From an uncultured Phascolarctobacterium sp. (GTDB taxonomy: Bacteria > Bacillota > Negativicutes > Acidaminococcales > Acidaminococcaceae): 35,044 nt of DNA. The position numbers were made by a program, and so were the translations under genes. Location: assembly GCA_905207485.1 (NCBI GenBank), contig CAJLLL010000016.1, positions 1 to 35,044 on the forward strand. The letters run 5' to 3'. Numbering within the stretch: the stretch's first letter is position 1; each line of letters opens with the position of its first letter. The notes under the pieces were generated by a model. It was not told where the DNA came from and searched no databases. It worked only from the letters and a program-made list of their open reading frames with translations. Positions 15,023 to 23,856 of the stretch are shown piece after piece.

Positions 15023-16081
15023 ATGAAAAAAAAGCTCCTATATATAGGCACACCTGGTATTTTATTATATTCAAAATCTATAAAAATTTGTTTTGAAAAA
15101 CTTGGATTTGATATTTTAGAACCAGAATATATTAAATTTAAAGACCAAAACCGTATTCAAAAAAGATTTTTCAGGCAAAAATTTTTAACAGATTTTTTTC
15201 ATCGCCAAAATATTGCTTATATAGAAGCTGCTGAAAACTTTAAACCAGACTATGTATTTGTTTTAAATAACAGCCGTATGAATGAAGAATTTTTACAATA
15301 CTGCAATCAGCACAATATACCATTAATTATGTATTGTGTCGATTCAATAAGATGGTGTGATAAAGCATTAGAACATATGCATTATTATGATGAAATTTTT
15401 TCTTATGAACCCTCTGATTCACTAATTGAATTTAAGCCAAATAAATTTATAAAATTTTTACCATTAGGTTCTGATAGCGAAGTTTATAAGCCAAATGATA
15501 ATATTGAAAAATTATATGATTTATGCTTTGTTGGACGATTAGATAAACACCGTCTTAATGTTCTTGAAGAAGTGGCAAAATATGTTTCTGAGAATAACTT
15601 AAAATTTACAGTTTTCACCAGCATACAGCTTTTTCATATTCCAAGTATTTTGCTATTACCAAAATTACTTGTTCGTCGTTTAAAATACAAATATAAATAT
15701 CCTCACTTAATGAAATACATTACAAACCGCCCAATTTTAGGAGAAGAACTAACAAATTTATACAATAGCAGTAAAATTTGTCTTAATATTCATGTTGCTA
15801 CACATTCCGGAATGCATACCGGTCCAAACCCCAGAACTTTTGAATTATTAGGCTGCAAAGCATTTGAAATTATAGATGAAGGACATATAGATAAAACTCT
15901 CTTAAAAAACAATCAAGATTTAGTTGAATATAAAACAACCAAAGATTTAATCAGACAAATTGATTATTATATAAAACATCCTGATATAAGGCATAGAATC
16001 GCTTATAATGGGCATAAAAAAGTAAAAGAAAATTATGAATTATCCACTTTAATTAAACAAATAGCTGATATTATGCAATAA
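15023..16081 (+). CDS. CgeB-like glycosyltransferase, AT-rich
   Basis: The 352-residue protein resembles the CgeB/DUF3880 group of GT-B glycosyltransferases. The N-terminal half contains LYIGTP, YVFVLNNSRM and IMYCVDSIRW. The C-terminal half contains LPLGSDSEVYKP, LCFVGRLDKHRLNVL and the nucleotide-sugar segment ICLNIHVATHSGMHTGPNPRTFELLGCKAFEI. In the family, the RTFE-LGCG-like stretch contacts the donor. There is no signal peptide. It is a single plus-strand gene between two minus-strand LPS operons, strongly AT-rich, and carries an A8 run at codons 2-4. AGAGGT precedes the start. The likely role is adding a sugar in O-antigen or core synthesis; substrates are unknown. Confidence 0.75.
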   Translation: MKKKLLYIGTPGILLYSKSIKICFEKLGFDILEPEYIKFKDQNRIQKRFFRQKFLTDFFHRQNIAYIEAAENFKPDYVFVLNNSRMNEEFLQYCNQHNIPLIMYCVDSIRWCDKALEHMHYYDEIFSYEPSDSLIEFKPNKFIKFLPLGSDSEVYKPNDNIEKLYDLCFVGRLDKHRLNVLEEVAKYVSENNLKFTVFTSIQLFHIPSILLLPKLLVRRLKYKYKYPHLMKYITNRPILGEELTNLYNSSKICLNIHVATHSGMHTGPNPRTFELLGCKAFEIIDEGHIDKTLLKNNQDLVEYKTTKDLIRQIDYYIKHPDIRHRIAYNGHKKVKENYELSTLIKQIADIMQ

Positions 16082-16089
16082 TATATTTT

Positions 16090-16120
16090 AAAGCATCCAA
16101 TTTTATTGGCTGCTTTTTTT
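16090..16120 (+). terminator. Terminator of the CgeB-like gene, overlapping a convergent 3-prime end
   Basis: Arms AAAGCA-CCAA and TTGG-TGCTTT (16090-16100 with 16106-16116, one internal mismatch) are followed by a T-run. The loop contains the stop codon of the convergent minus-strand GT2 gene (16103-16105), so the hairpin is built partly from coding sequence. Confidence 0.7.
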
Positions 16121-16858
16121 ATTTAACTCATATAATTTTAAATATTTAATTAAAGTATAAATAAAATGCTGCAAACTGGAATATAAACCGCTCCAACCAT
16201 CCAAGAAACCTAATTGGATAATATACGCTCGCAAAAATCCATAAAAAGCATGGAAAAAAGCTGCTCCAACACTTACTTTTTTATTTTTGGAATAAGCATC
16301 CTCTGCCCATATAGTTGTGTAGTGTCCAGCTTTATCCCACCAGTCTTGCCAATTTTCATATGTATAATGTTCTATAAAACCTTTAAGCCGCTCTTTGGGA
16401 AAATTACATACAGGACGCTCATGTACTTTATTTTCCCATTTTACTTTATCTGCTTTAAACAAACGCAAAACTTCATCAGGCTTAAAAATTCCATGTTTAT
16501 ACTCAAAACCAAAAGCATGTATGCGGCGCATTAAGGAATATTGTTTACATTCATTTTTAGCCACCGCATTCTTAATGGAACTAATTAATTCTTCGTCAAG
16601 AAACTCATCAGCATCTAAATATAAAACCCATGGAGTAGTTACATGCTTTAAAGCAAAATTGCGTTGTGCAGAAAAATCATTATCCCAAGCCCGAAAAACA
16701 ATTTTAGCTCCATTCAGTTCAGATATTTCTACTGTTTTATCTATACTACCAGAATCAACAACTAAAATTTCATCTGCACATCTTTGTGCATTTTTTATAA
16801 CTTGCTGGATATTCTTTTCTTCATTTTTAGTTAAAATCACAATTGTTAATAATTTCAT
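16103..16858 (-). CDS. WaaE-like family 2 glycosyltransferase
   Basis: The 251-residue GT-A enzyme has the family 2 core: TIVILTKNEEKNI at the start, EILVVDSGSIDKTVEI, the RAWDNDFSAQRNFAL segment, and the metal-binding LYLDADEFLDEEL with the DxD-like aspartates. This arrangement is that of WaaE/KdtX-type LPS core glucosyltransferases. A C-terminal stretch (FFHAFYGFLRAYIIQLGFLDG) may lie on the membrane. It is the last gene of the nine-gene lptD-to-GT2 operon, 44 bases after the LtaS-like gene, and is more AT-rich than the heptose genes. It probably adds a glucose or similar residue to the inner core heptose. Confidence 0.82.
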   Translation of the reverse strand: MKLLTIVILTKNEEKNIQQVIKNAQRCADEILVVDSGSIDKTVEISELNGAKIVFRAWDNDFSAQRNFALKHVTTPWVLYLDADEFLDEELISSIKNAVAKNECKQYSLMRRIHAFGFEYKHGIFKPDEVLRLFKADKVKWENKVHERPVCNFPKERLKGFIEHYTYENWQDWWDKAGHYTTIWAEDAYSKNKKVSVGAAFFHAFYGFLRAYIIQLGFLDGWSGLYSSLQHFIYTLIKYLKLYELNKKSSQ

Positions 16859-16890
16859 ATTAGAATCTCCAACAAAGTCAATTTTTATAA

Positions 16891-16896
16891 TTATAA
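16891..16896 (-). promoter_or_regulatory. Possible internal promoter before the GT2 gene
   Basis: TATAAT preceded by TGT lies in the 44-base gap before the GT2 gene on the minus strand. The -35 region is weak. It could give extra expression to the last gene of the operon. Confidence 0.3.
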
Positions 16897-16902
16897 CACA
16901 TT

Positions 16903-18831
16903 TTAATCAATCTTACTTCCCCTCACCACTCTCCAAGCTGTTATTTTCTTTGCTGCATCAGAGCGGTCTTTAACAGTCTCGGGAGCTTTTGCGTTAAGGT
17001 CATAAATTTTATCGTTCCATGCATAGAAACGGTGATTAAATACAGGCTTATCGTTTGTAAACAGGCTCGGCAATATACTGCTGTACTGCATGTTCGGTTT
17101 GCCTGCTATTTCCGCAACTGTCGGCAATATCTGCATAGCGCAGCCTGTCGCGTTATTTGCCAGCCAGTTTTTCTGCACACCCTGCCCATAAATAATACAT
17201 GGAATTGCCGAATAAGTTTTATCATCAACATCTTTGCTGAAAGTAAAGCGCTCCGCATGGTCGCCAGTCACTACAAACAAAGTGTCCGGTTTTATTTTTT
17301 CTGTGCGGCGTATAAAGCCACCCATAGCCATGTCTGCATACCAAATATGTCCAAGTTCTGTAATAGTTTCTTCGTCACAGGCAATATTATCTGGCAAATT
17401 TTTTAAAACTTTATTTTTATCAAAACCTTCTGCTACTAAATCAATAGTATAAGGCGGATGGTTGCTGGTTGTTAAAATAATATGGAAAGTTTTTTGTTTA
17501 GGATGAGCGTCAATATATTCGTAAACTCTGTTAAACAGTGTTTTATCCGGACATCCCCACGCATTGCCGCCTTCGTAATGAAAATCGCTGGCGCAGTAAC
17601 ATTCATCAAAGTTTTGTGCCAGTACATAGTTTTCTATATCTCGCCATGACGGCATACCACCATACCAAAATACTGTTGTATAACCGGCATCCTTCATAAT
17701 TTGTCCAATGCCCGTACCATATTTGGTTTTATAGCTTTCCGGCACTGTTTCTTCTGTTAATCCTGCTTCGGCAAGGCCTGTTACAAAACCGTTGACGGCA
17801 GGCATAGTACCGCTGCCGTGTGCCAGCATCAAAGCAGTGGCACAGCTGTTTTCACTGCTTGCCATGCGCAGCGCTTCATCAGCCAGGCCCATGAGTTGAT
17901 ATTTAGGCAGCATCGGCCACAAGGCATAGCTTTCACCTAAAATTATAATTACGTTGTCCGGCTGTTTAGCCAGCTTAGGTGCGGCAACTTGACGCTTAAA
18001 GGCATTTTCTATCGTATTTGCCTGAGGATTACCGCCCAAAATCATTATGTCTTTGCAGATTTCTTCCGTTGAAATATTAACATTGGTCAGTTTTTTCTGT
18101 TCTTTATAAATTTTATAAACACGGTAGCATGCCTGCCCGTCATCAAGTATGTTTTCGTTTAAAAATGCAGATTTTAAGCGCTCGGCACTTTCCCAGTTTA
18201 TAGAATGAGCGTAATCAAATGCCCCCCCGTAACGAACAAACACAAAAAAGATTGGCAGCACAATAACTATACGTAATATGGCAATCCACAATTTTTTACG
18301 CCCGGCAATCTGTGCTAGGCGTGTTTGCATTTCCAGAATCTTAAACAACAGCCAAACCAAGAAGCCTGCTGACAATAATGCCAATGGTAAACGCCAAAGC
18401 AAGCCGTATTCGTTAACTGCTGTATTTATAATCGCACCCCAGTCATCATGCGCTCCGTTAATCAGCATTATATTGAAACCGGAGTTAAAAATTTCAAAAT
18501 AGGGAATGCGTGCAAAAAAAGCAATAGTAAATACAATAACGGCAGCAGCACTGCAAATTTTTCTTATACATTCTGCCGGCCATTTTAAGAAAATAAGCTG
18601 CGGTATAGTTGCAAATACTGCACCTATAAGCATAACTATGCCTGCTGTTTTTAAGCTCAGCCTGAAACCATACCACAGGCACAGAAAAATATCCTGCCAC
18701 GAACAGGAAGCCAGATAAGTATTAAAAATACCCATAAAAGCCAGCCTGAAAACGCTGAACAGGATGATGAAATATAAAAATACTTTTAAGTCTTGTTGTA
18801 AATTATGCCAGAAAATCTGGAATCTTTGCAT
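16903..18831 (-). CDS. LtaS-like membrane phosphotransferase
   Basis: The 642-residue protein has about five hydrophobic segments in residues 15-200, then a periplasmic alkaline-phosphatase-superfamily domain. Metal and active-site residues are visible: NVIIILGESYA with E300, the nucleophile Thr342 in HGSGTMPAV, TTSNHPPYT with His458, and VTGDHAERF with Asp524/His525. The SNHPPY pattern is that of LTA synthase/OpgB-type phosphoglycerol transferases rather than sulfatases. As this organism makes LPS and the gene is in the heptose operon, it probably transfers a phosphoglycerol or phosphoethanolamine group onto LPS core or a periplasmic glycan. A seven-G run in the coding strand (complement of 18222-18228, codons 201-204) lies at the junction of the membrane and catalytic parts. 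AGAGGC precedes the start. Confidence 0.85.
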   Translation of the reverse strand: MQRFQIFWHNLQQDLKVFLYFIILFSVFRLAFMGIFNTYLASCSWQDIFLCLWYGFRLSLKTAGIVMLIGAVFATIPQLIFLKWPAECIRKICSAAAVIVFTIAFFARIPYFEIFNSGFNIMLINGAHDDWGAIINTAVNEYGLLWRLPLALLSAGFLVWLLFKILEMQTRLAQIAGRKKLWIAILRIVIVLPIFFVFVRYGGAFDYAHSINWESAERLKSAFLNENILDDGQACYRVYKIYKEQKKLTNVNISTEEICKDIMILGGNPQANTIENAFKRQVAAPKLAKQPDNVIIILGESYALWPMLPKYQLMGLADEALRMASSENSCATALMLAHGSGTMPAVNGFVTGLAEAGLTEETVPESYKTKYGTGIGQIMKDAGYTTVFWYGGMPSWRDIENYVLAQNFDECYCASDFHYEGGNAWGCPDKTLFNRVYEYIDAHPKQKTFHIILTTSNHPPYTIDLVAEGFDKNKVLKNLPDNIACDEETITELGHIWYADMAMGGFIRRTEKIKPDTLFVVTGDHAERFTFSKDVDDKTYSAIPCIIYGQGVQKNWLANNATGCAMQILPTVAEIAGKPNMQYSSILPSLFTNDKPVFNHRFYAWNDKIYDLNAKAPETVKDRSDAAKKITAWRVVRGSKID

Positions 18832-18842
18832 TTTTAGCCTCT

Positions 18843-19880
18843 TTATTTTTTATGTTTTTCCAACATTTTTTCTGCAGCTTCGATAACCTGCGCTACGGTG
18901 AGGCGGGTCATGCACTGCATATCACTGCATTTATGCTTCATGCCGTCTGCACAACCCAAACATGGCGGCTGCGCGGTTACAATAATTGCATCTTTAGTAT
19001 AAGGTCCATACAGTTTGGGATTACTTGGTCCGTACATTGCCACAATAGGCACTTTTTGGCTGATGGCAACATGCATCGGACCGCTGTCGTTAGTAATAAT
19101 AAGGCTGCATCTGCGCATAGCCGCAGCAAGTCCGCCAATGCCAAATGCGCCTGTCGCTATAACAGGTTCTGTTTTCATATGGCTTACAGCATCCTGCACC
19201 ATTTCTTCATCCATAGCGCCGCCAAAGTATACAACTTTATATCCGCTGTTGGCAAAATGGTCAGCAACCTGAGCAAAACGTTCCGGTGCCCAGCGTTTAG
19301 TAACAACGGCACTGCCAATATTAAAACCTATCAATTTATCTTCACCGGTTACTCCGTGTTCTTTCCAAAAAGCATCAGCCTCTGCAATATGGCGTTCGCC
19401 CGGGAATATTTCCAGCCCATTATTGCTCAAATCATTAACGCCAAGCTGTTTCAATACATCCAGATACATATCTGCTGCGTGCATGCTGCGGTCAAGCGGC
19501 GTAAAAACATCCCAACGCCATTTAAAAATGCTGTGCGTAGTGCCTGTACGCAGTTTAACACTGGTTAAAGCATCAATGAAAGAGCATCTTTCGTTAGGGT
19601 GCAAGTTTATCAGCACGTCAAAATTATGCTTGCTTAACTGGCGTGCACAGGCAATAAGCGCCAGAATGCTGTTGTCGCGCCCTTTTTTATCAATCGTAAT
19701 AACTTCGTCAAGATACGGGTTAAAAAGCACCACGTCTTTCAGCTTTTCATCCACCAGCATGGTGATATGGCTGTCCGGCGCGGCTTTGCGCAAAGCGTGA
19801 ATAAACGGCGTTGTCAGCGTTAAATCGCCCAGATGCATTAAAAAGGTAACCAGTATTTTCTTTCCGTTCAGTTCAACCAT
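18843..19880 (-). CDS. waaF: LPS heptosyltransferase, WaaF-like
   Basis: The 345-residue GT9 protein starts KKILVTFLMHLGDLTLTTPFIHALRK, the family acceptor-side motif. It carries IGFNIGSAVVTKRWAPERFAQVADHF, and the ADP-heptose segment ITNDSGPMHVAISQKVPIVAMYGPSNPKLYGP. A Cys-rich tail (CLGCADGMKHKCSDMQCM) resembles that of the neighbouring heptosyltransferase and may hold a structural pair or metal. Its ATG follows directly after the stop of the waaC-like gene. By order and motif it probably adds the second heptose. The exact acceptor is inferred. Confidence 0.85.
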   Translation of the reverse strand: MVELNGKKILVTFLMHLGDLTLTTPFIHALRKAAPDSHITMLVDEKLKDVVLFNPYLDEVITIDKKGRDNSILALIACARQLSKHNFDVLINLHPNERCSFIDALTSVKLRTGTTHSIFKWRWDVFTPLDRSMHAADMYLDVLKQLGVNDLSNNGLEIFPGERHIAEADAFWKEHGVTGEDKLIGFNIGSAVVTKRWAPERFAQVADHFANSGYKVVYFGGAMDEEMVQDAVSHMKTEPVIATGAFGIGGLAAAMRRCSLIITNDSGPMHVAISQKVPIVAMYGPSNPKLYGPYTKDAIIVTAQPPCLGCADGMKHKCSDMQCMTRLTVAQVIEAAEKMLEKHKK

Positions 19881-20915
19881 TTAATTCATCTCCCCACGCT
19901 TTTTGGTATAATGCTCAAACACAGCTTCCGGCGTTATGTCATACATACAGTGCCAGTCACTGCAATGTTTTTTCAGGCAGCCAGCACATTTTGCAGGACT
20001 GATAATAACCGTACTGTTTTCGCTGCCGTAAGGACCGGTGCGGTCTGCCTTAGTAGGGCCATACATGGCAATAAGCGGCTTTTTAAGCGCCGCCGCAAAA
20101 TGCAAAGGTCCTGTATCGCCGCTGATATAAAAAATACTGTCTTTAATCAGTGCAGCAAGTTCGCGCAGCGAAGTCTGTCCAATTAAATTTATCAATTTAT
20201 CAGATTGGCAATGTTCTTCTATTTTTTGGCCTTTAGGCGCATCATCAGGACCACCTGCCAGCACTACGCTTTTGCCGTCATTAATAATCATTTCCGCAAG
20301 TCTGGCATAATTTTCCGGCGGCCACACCTTGGTTTCCCAACGCGCGCCCGGCACCATAACAACGTATTCACCCTGCAAACCTTTAGTCTGTAATTTTTCA
20401 GCCACTGCCTTGCTTTCTTTAGTTAAATCAGGCAAAGGAAACTCTATTTTATCAACTTCTGCGCCTAAATAGCGGGCAACATCAAGATAGCGCTCAATAA
20501 CATGGTCATTTTTGTGTTCACCGGTTATAGGGCGGCTGATAAATTTACTGCCCTCACGCATTTCACAATAACCTATACGGTAGGAACACCCACTGATGGC
20601 TGCCAGCACTGCGCTTTTAAACAGCCCCTGTAAATCAATGACCAAATCAAAATGCTTACTGTGCAAAAGAGCGCGCATTTCCTTAAAATAATGCAGCTTG
20701 TCACACAGATTCATTTTATTAAATTTTACCTTATCAAAATAAATAACCTCGTCAACAACAGGCGGATCTGGCAAAAAGCCGGCAAACTGCGGGTGCACAA
20801 GCCACGTTATTTTAGCATGGGGAAACCTGCCCCGCAAAGCAGCCGCAAACGGCAGAGAATGCAGTATATCACCCAGTGAGCTCATTTTAATAAGTAAAAT
20901 ATTTTTGTATTCCAT
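19881..20915 (-). CDS. waaC: LPS heptosyltransferase I, WaaC-like
   Basis: The 344-residue GT9 protein opens with ILLIKMSSLGDILHSLPFAAAL, the signature of WaaC, which puts the first heptose onto Kdo-lipid A at the inner face of the cytoplasmic membrane. Further motifs are LVIDLQGLFKSAVLA, VVMVPGARWETKVWPPENYARL and YISGDTGPLHFAAALKKPLIAMYGPTKADRTGPYG (donor binding). A C-terminal Cys cluster (CAGCLKKHCSDWHCM) parallels the one in the WaaF-like gene. It lies one base after gmhB and abuts the WaaF-like gene, within the lptD operon. Confidence 0.88.
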   Translation of the reverse strand: MEYKNILLIKMSSLGDILHSLPFAAALRGRFPHAKITWLVHPQFAGFLPDPPVVDEVIYFDKVKFNKMNLCDKLHYFKEMRALLHSKHFDLVIDLQGLFKSAVLAAISGCSYRIGYCEMREGSKFISRPITGEHKNDHVIERYLDVARYLGAEVDKIEFPLPDLTKESKAVAEKLQTKGLQGEYVVMVPGARWETKVWPPENYARLAEMIINDGKSVVLAGGPDDAPKGQKIEEHCQSDKLINLIGQTSLRELAALIKDSIFYISGDTGPLHFAAALKKPLIAMYGPTKADRTGPYGSENSTVIISPAKCAGCLKKHCSDWHCMYDITPEAVFEHYTKKRGEMN

Positions 20916-20916
20916 C

Positions 20917-21414
20917 TCAAACTATCTCTTTAACAAAGTTTAATAAATTGCCGCCTTCAAACAGGTAACCTTTAATGCCTGCCGCTTCTGCAGATTCTAC
21001 ATCACGCGGCTTATCACCGATTAAAAAAGCTGTATCTTTATCAATATCATATTCTTCAAAGGCGCGCAAAATCAGCCCCGGCTTCGGTTTGCGGCAATCG
21101 CACTCAACAGCGAATTCTGCTACCTTTCCGCCGGGCAGATGCGGGCAGTAATAAAACTTTTCGATTTTACCGCCTGCCTCCGCTATTTCCTGCGCCATAA
21201 AGCTATGCAGCTTTTCCATATCGGCAACAGTATAATAACCACGGGCAATGCCGCTCTGGTTTGTTACCACAAAAATTGTGTAACCATTTCGGGTTAAATA
21301 TGCCAATGCTTCTTTGGCACCGTCAATCCATTCCAGTTCTTCAATTTTATGCAAATAGGATTTATCAACGTTTAAAACGCCGTCGCGGTCAAAAAATGCT
21401 GCTTTAAGCTTCAT
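20917..21414 (-). CDS. gmhB: D-glycero-beta-D-manno-heptose 1,7-bisphosphate 7-phosphatase
   Basis: The 165-residue HAD phosphatase removes the C7 phosphate in ADP-heptose synthesis. Motif I is FFDRDGVLN, motif II VVTNQSGIARGYY, the zinc-binding loop has YYCPHLPGG and ECDCRKPKPG (Cys/His ligands), and motif IV is IGDKPRDVESAEAAG. I set the start at ATG 21414 because the family begins MKLKAAFFDRDG; the longer frame from 21471 would only add residues out of the hldD coding region. The gene overlaps the 3-prime end of hldD by 11 bases, so expression is probably coupled. Confidence 0.94.
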   Translation of the reverse strand: MKLKAAFFDRDGVLNVDKSYLHKIEELEWIDGAKEALAYLTRNGYTIFVVTNQSGIARGYYTVADMEKLHSFMAQEIAEAGGKIEKFYYCPHLPGGKVAEFAVECDCRKPKPGLILRAFEEYDIDKDTAFLIGDKPRDVESAEAAGIKGYLFEGGNLLNFVKEIV

Positions 21415-22378
21415 AGGTATAGTACCCGCCGGTTTTATCCAAAAGTGCGCAGTATTCAGCAACTGCTTCATCTACATCGGTAAAGCCGCCGTCATAGCCT
21501 GCTTCCAAAAGTTTAGTCGGGTCGGCCTGAGTATAGCTTTGGTATTTGCCGCGCAGAACATCCGGGAACGGAATATATTCCAAAGTACCGCTGCCAAAAT
21601 GCTTCAGTACGCCTTTAGCCAAAGTGTTGAAGGTATGTGCATGACCCGTGCCGCAGTTATAAACGCCGCGCAGTTCCGGATGATCCCAGAAGAAGAAGTT
21701 AACCTTAACAACGTCTTTAACATAAATAAAATCACGGGTCTGTTCGCCATTGCCGTAGCCGTCAATGCCTTCAAACAGTTTAACTTTGCCTTCAGCTTTC
21801 CACTGGTTATACATCTGGAATACCATAGACGCCATTTTGCCTTTGTGGTTTTCCTGCGGTCCATATACGTTAAAATAACGCAGGCCTACAAGCTGGCTGT
21901 CCATTTTATCAAAATAACGGCGTGCATAATTATCAAAAAACAGTTTGGAAAAAGCATAGACGTTCAATGCTTCTTCACATTCCGGTTTTTCACTGAAGCC
22001 ATGTGCACCGCTGCCGTAAGTAGAAGCGGAAGATGCGTAAATCATCTGAATTTTTCTGTCCATGGCAAAATGCATCAGGTTTTTGGTGTACTCAAAATTG
22101 TTCTGCATCATATATTTGCCGTTGTATTCCATTGTATCGCTGCAGGCGCCTTCATGGAAAATAACGTCAATTTTTTCATGGGCAAATTTGCCTGCTTTCA
22201 GAGCTTCGGCAAAATCAATCTTGTCCATATAATCCATAACCTTCAAACCCTGGATATTTTTAAATTTAACCATGTTGGTAAGGTTATCGACAACTAAAAT
22301 ATCGTCACGTCCGCGCTCGTTCAAACCTTTTACAATGTTACTGCCGATAAATCCGGCACCGCCGGTTACAATAATCAT
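21404..22378 (-). CDS. hldD: ADP-L-glycero-D-manno-heptose 6-epimerase
   Basis: The 324-residue extended dehydrogenase interconverts ADP-D,D- and ADP-L,D-heptose. NADP-binding GGAGFIGSNIVKGL is at the start, followed by VVDNLT, FHEGACSDT (family specific), YASSASTYG, the NVYAFSKLFFDNYA Tyr-x3-Lys pair and GLRYFNVYGPQENHKGKMAS. Its ATG overlaps the hldE stop by four bases (ATGA), and its own end overlaps gmhB. Length and motifs match E. coli HldD (about 310 residues). Confidence 0.95.
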   Translation of the reverse strand: MIIVTGGAGFIGSNIVKGLNERGRDDILVVDNLTNMVKFKNIQGLKVMDYMDKIDFAEALKAGKFAHEKIDVIFHEGACSDTMEYNGKYMMQNNFEYTKNLMHFAMDRKIQMIYASSASTYGSGAHGFSEKPECEEALNVYAFSKLFFDNYARRYFDKMDSQLVGLRYFNVYGPQENHKGKMASMVFQMYNQWKAEGKVKLFEGIDGYGNGEQTRDFIYVKDVVKVNFFFWDHPELRGVYNCGTGHAHTFNTLAKGVLKHFGSGTLEYIPFPDVLRGKYQSYTQADPTKLLEAGYDGGFTDVDEAVAEYCALLDKTGGYYTYEA

Positions 22379-23856
22379 AATTTGCCCTCCTTTACAAGCT
22401 GTGCCACTTTTTCCAAAAGCCCGGTTGTAGAATAACCGTCTTCAAATTTAATAATTTGTACTTCGCCGGCGTATTCGCGCCCTGCGACTTCTTCCGGTTT
22501 ATAATCGCCGCCCTTAACCAAAATATCAGGGCGGATTTTCTTTATGAGTTCAGTAGGCGTATCTTCACCAAACAGCACTACCGCATCGACACATGCAAGC
22601 GCCGCCAGCACGCGCGCCCTATCCAGTTCGTGGTTAAGCGGTCTGGTTTCGCCTTTCAGCCGTTTTACGGAAGCATCTGTGTTTAAACCGACAATAAGAT
22701 GCTTGCCCAGGCGGGCTGCCTGTTCCAGATAAGATACATGCCCGACATGCAAAATATCAAAACAGCCGTTGGTAAAAACAATTTTTTCTCCGCAGGCACG
22801 CCATGTATTGGCAAGTGATTCAATTTCCTGCCAGCTCAAAGTACGGTAGCCATAGCCTTCTTTGCGCTGTTCGCCAAGCAGGTCTTTTAAAAGTTCATCA
22901 CGGTGAACAGGATATGTGCCAACCTTGCCTACTACAATGCCTGCCGCACGGTTAGCCATGTAAACGGCATCATGTAAATCAAGGCCGCCTGCCGCACCGG
23001 CAAGCAAAGTTGCCGCAACCGTATCGCCTGCGCCGGATACATCAAAAACATCAAGCGCAGTTGCTGGTGCATTAATTACCATACCATGCTGCCCTGCAAG
23101 AGTCATGCCTTTTTCGCTGCGTGTAACAACTACGTTTTTAATTTGATAAGTTTGTGCAGCAGCACGCGCCAGACGCAGTACAGGTTCATCCTCATTATCA
23201 ATCGCCTCATGCGCGGCTTCGCACATTTCTTTTAAGTTCGGCGTAATAAAAGTGCAGCCTTTATATTTGTTCCAGTCTGCGCCTTTCGGGTCAACCAGCA
23301 CCGGAATTTTATGTTTATTGGCTGTAGTAATTACCCATTGCAAAAAGTTATGCGAGCAAACACCTTTGGCATAATCTGAAATAGCAATGCCATCCAAACC
23401 ATTATCAATTAATGCCAGCAGCCAGTCGGAAAGCCGATTTGTTTCATCTTCAAACAAATCGCCAACTTCTTCAAAATCAAGGCGCAGCATTTGCTGCTTA
23501 GCACCCAAAATGCGCATTTTGGTAATAGTAGAACGCTTATCTGATTTTATCAATCCGCTGTAATCAATGCCGGCTTCTTCCATCATTTTTTCCAGTAAAT
23601 GACGGTTTTCATCATCGCCTGTTACGCCGCCTACATATACCTTGCATTCCAGATGAGCTAAGTTAGCCGCCACATTGGCTGCTCCGCCCAATACGGAAGT
23701 AATGCGCGTTACTTTGTTAACAGGCACCGGCGCTTCGGGTGAAATGCGTTTAACCTCACCATAAAAATAGCGGTCCAGCATAACATCGCCAATAACGGCA
23801 ATTTTTAATTGTTGTATTTTTTCTGCCAAAAAATTGGTACAGCTTAACTGTGACAT
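22375..23856 (-). CDS. hldE: Bifunctional heptose 7-phosphate kinase / 1-phosphate adenylyltransferase
   Basis: The 493-residue fusion has an N-terminal ribokinase domain (residues 1 to about 325, with GGAANVAANLAHL, GVTGDD and the catalytic DVSGAGDTVAA) and a C-terminal nucleotidyltransferase domain (about 345-493, with FTNGCFDILHVGHVSYLEQA and LNTDASVKRLKG). It phosphorylates D-glycero-D-manno-heptose 7-phosphate at C1 and, after GmhB acts, adds AMP to give ADP-heptose. It begins right after the gmhA stop (TAAATG) and overlaps hldD by four bases. Confidence 0.95.
   Translation of the reverse strand: MSQLSCTNFLAEKIQQLKIAVIGDVMLDRYFYGEVKRISPEAPVPVNKVTRITSVLGGAANVAANLAHLECKVYVGGVTGDDENRHLLEKMMEEAGIDYSGLIKSDKRSTITKMRILGAKQQMLRLDFEEVGDLFEDETNRLSDWLLALIDNGLDGIAISDYAKGVCSHNFLQWVITTANKHKIPVLVDPKGADWNKYKGCTFITPNLKEMCEAAHEAIDNEDEPVLRLARAAAQTYQIKNVVVTRSEKGMTLAGQHGMVINAPATALDVFDVSGAGDTVAATLLAGAAGGLDLHDAVYMANRAAGIVVGKVGTYPVHRDELLKDLLGEQRKEGYGYRTLSWQEIESLANTWRACGEKIVFTNGCFDILHVGHVSYLEQAARLGKHLIVGLNTDASVKRLKGETRPLNHELDRARVLAALACVDAVVLFGEDTPTELIKKIRPDILVKGGDYKPEEVAGREYAGEVQIIKFEDGYSTTGLLEKVAQLVKEGKL

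Noticed and set aside
21539..22297. Plus-strand frame of 252 codons opposite hldD
   Set aside because: Antisense to a confident gene and without start signals. Similar frames at 23902-24450, 24978-25640, 18852-19568 and 27180-27728 were dismissed for the same reason.
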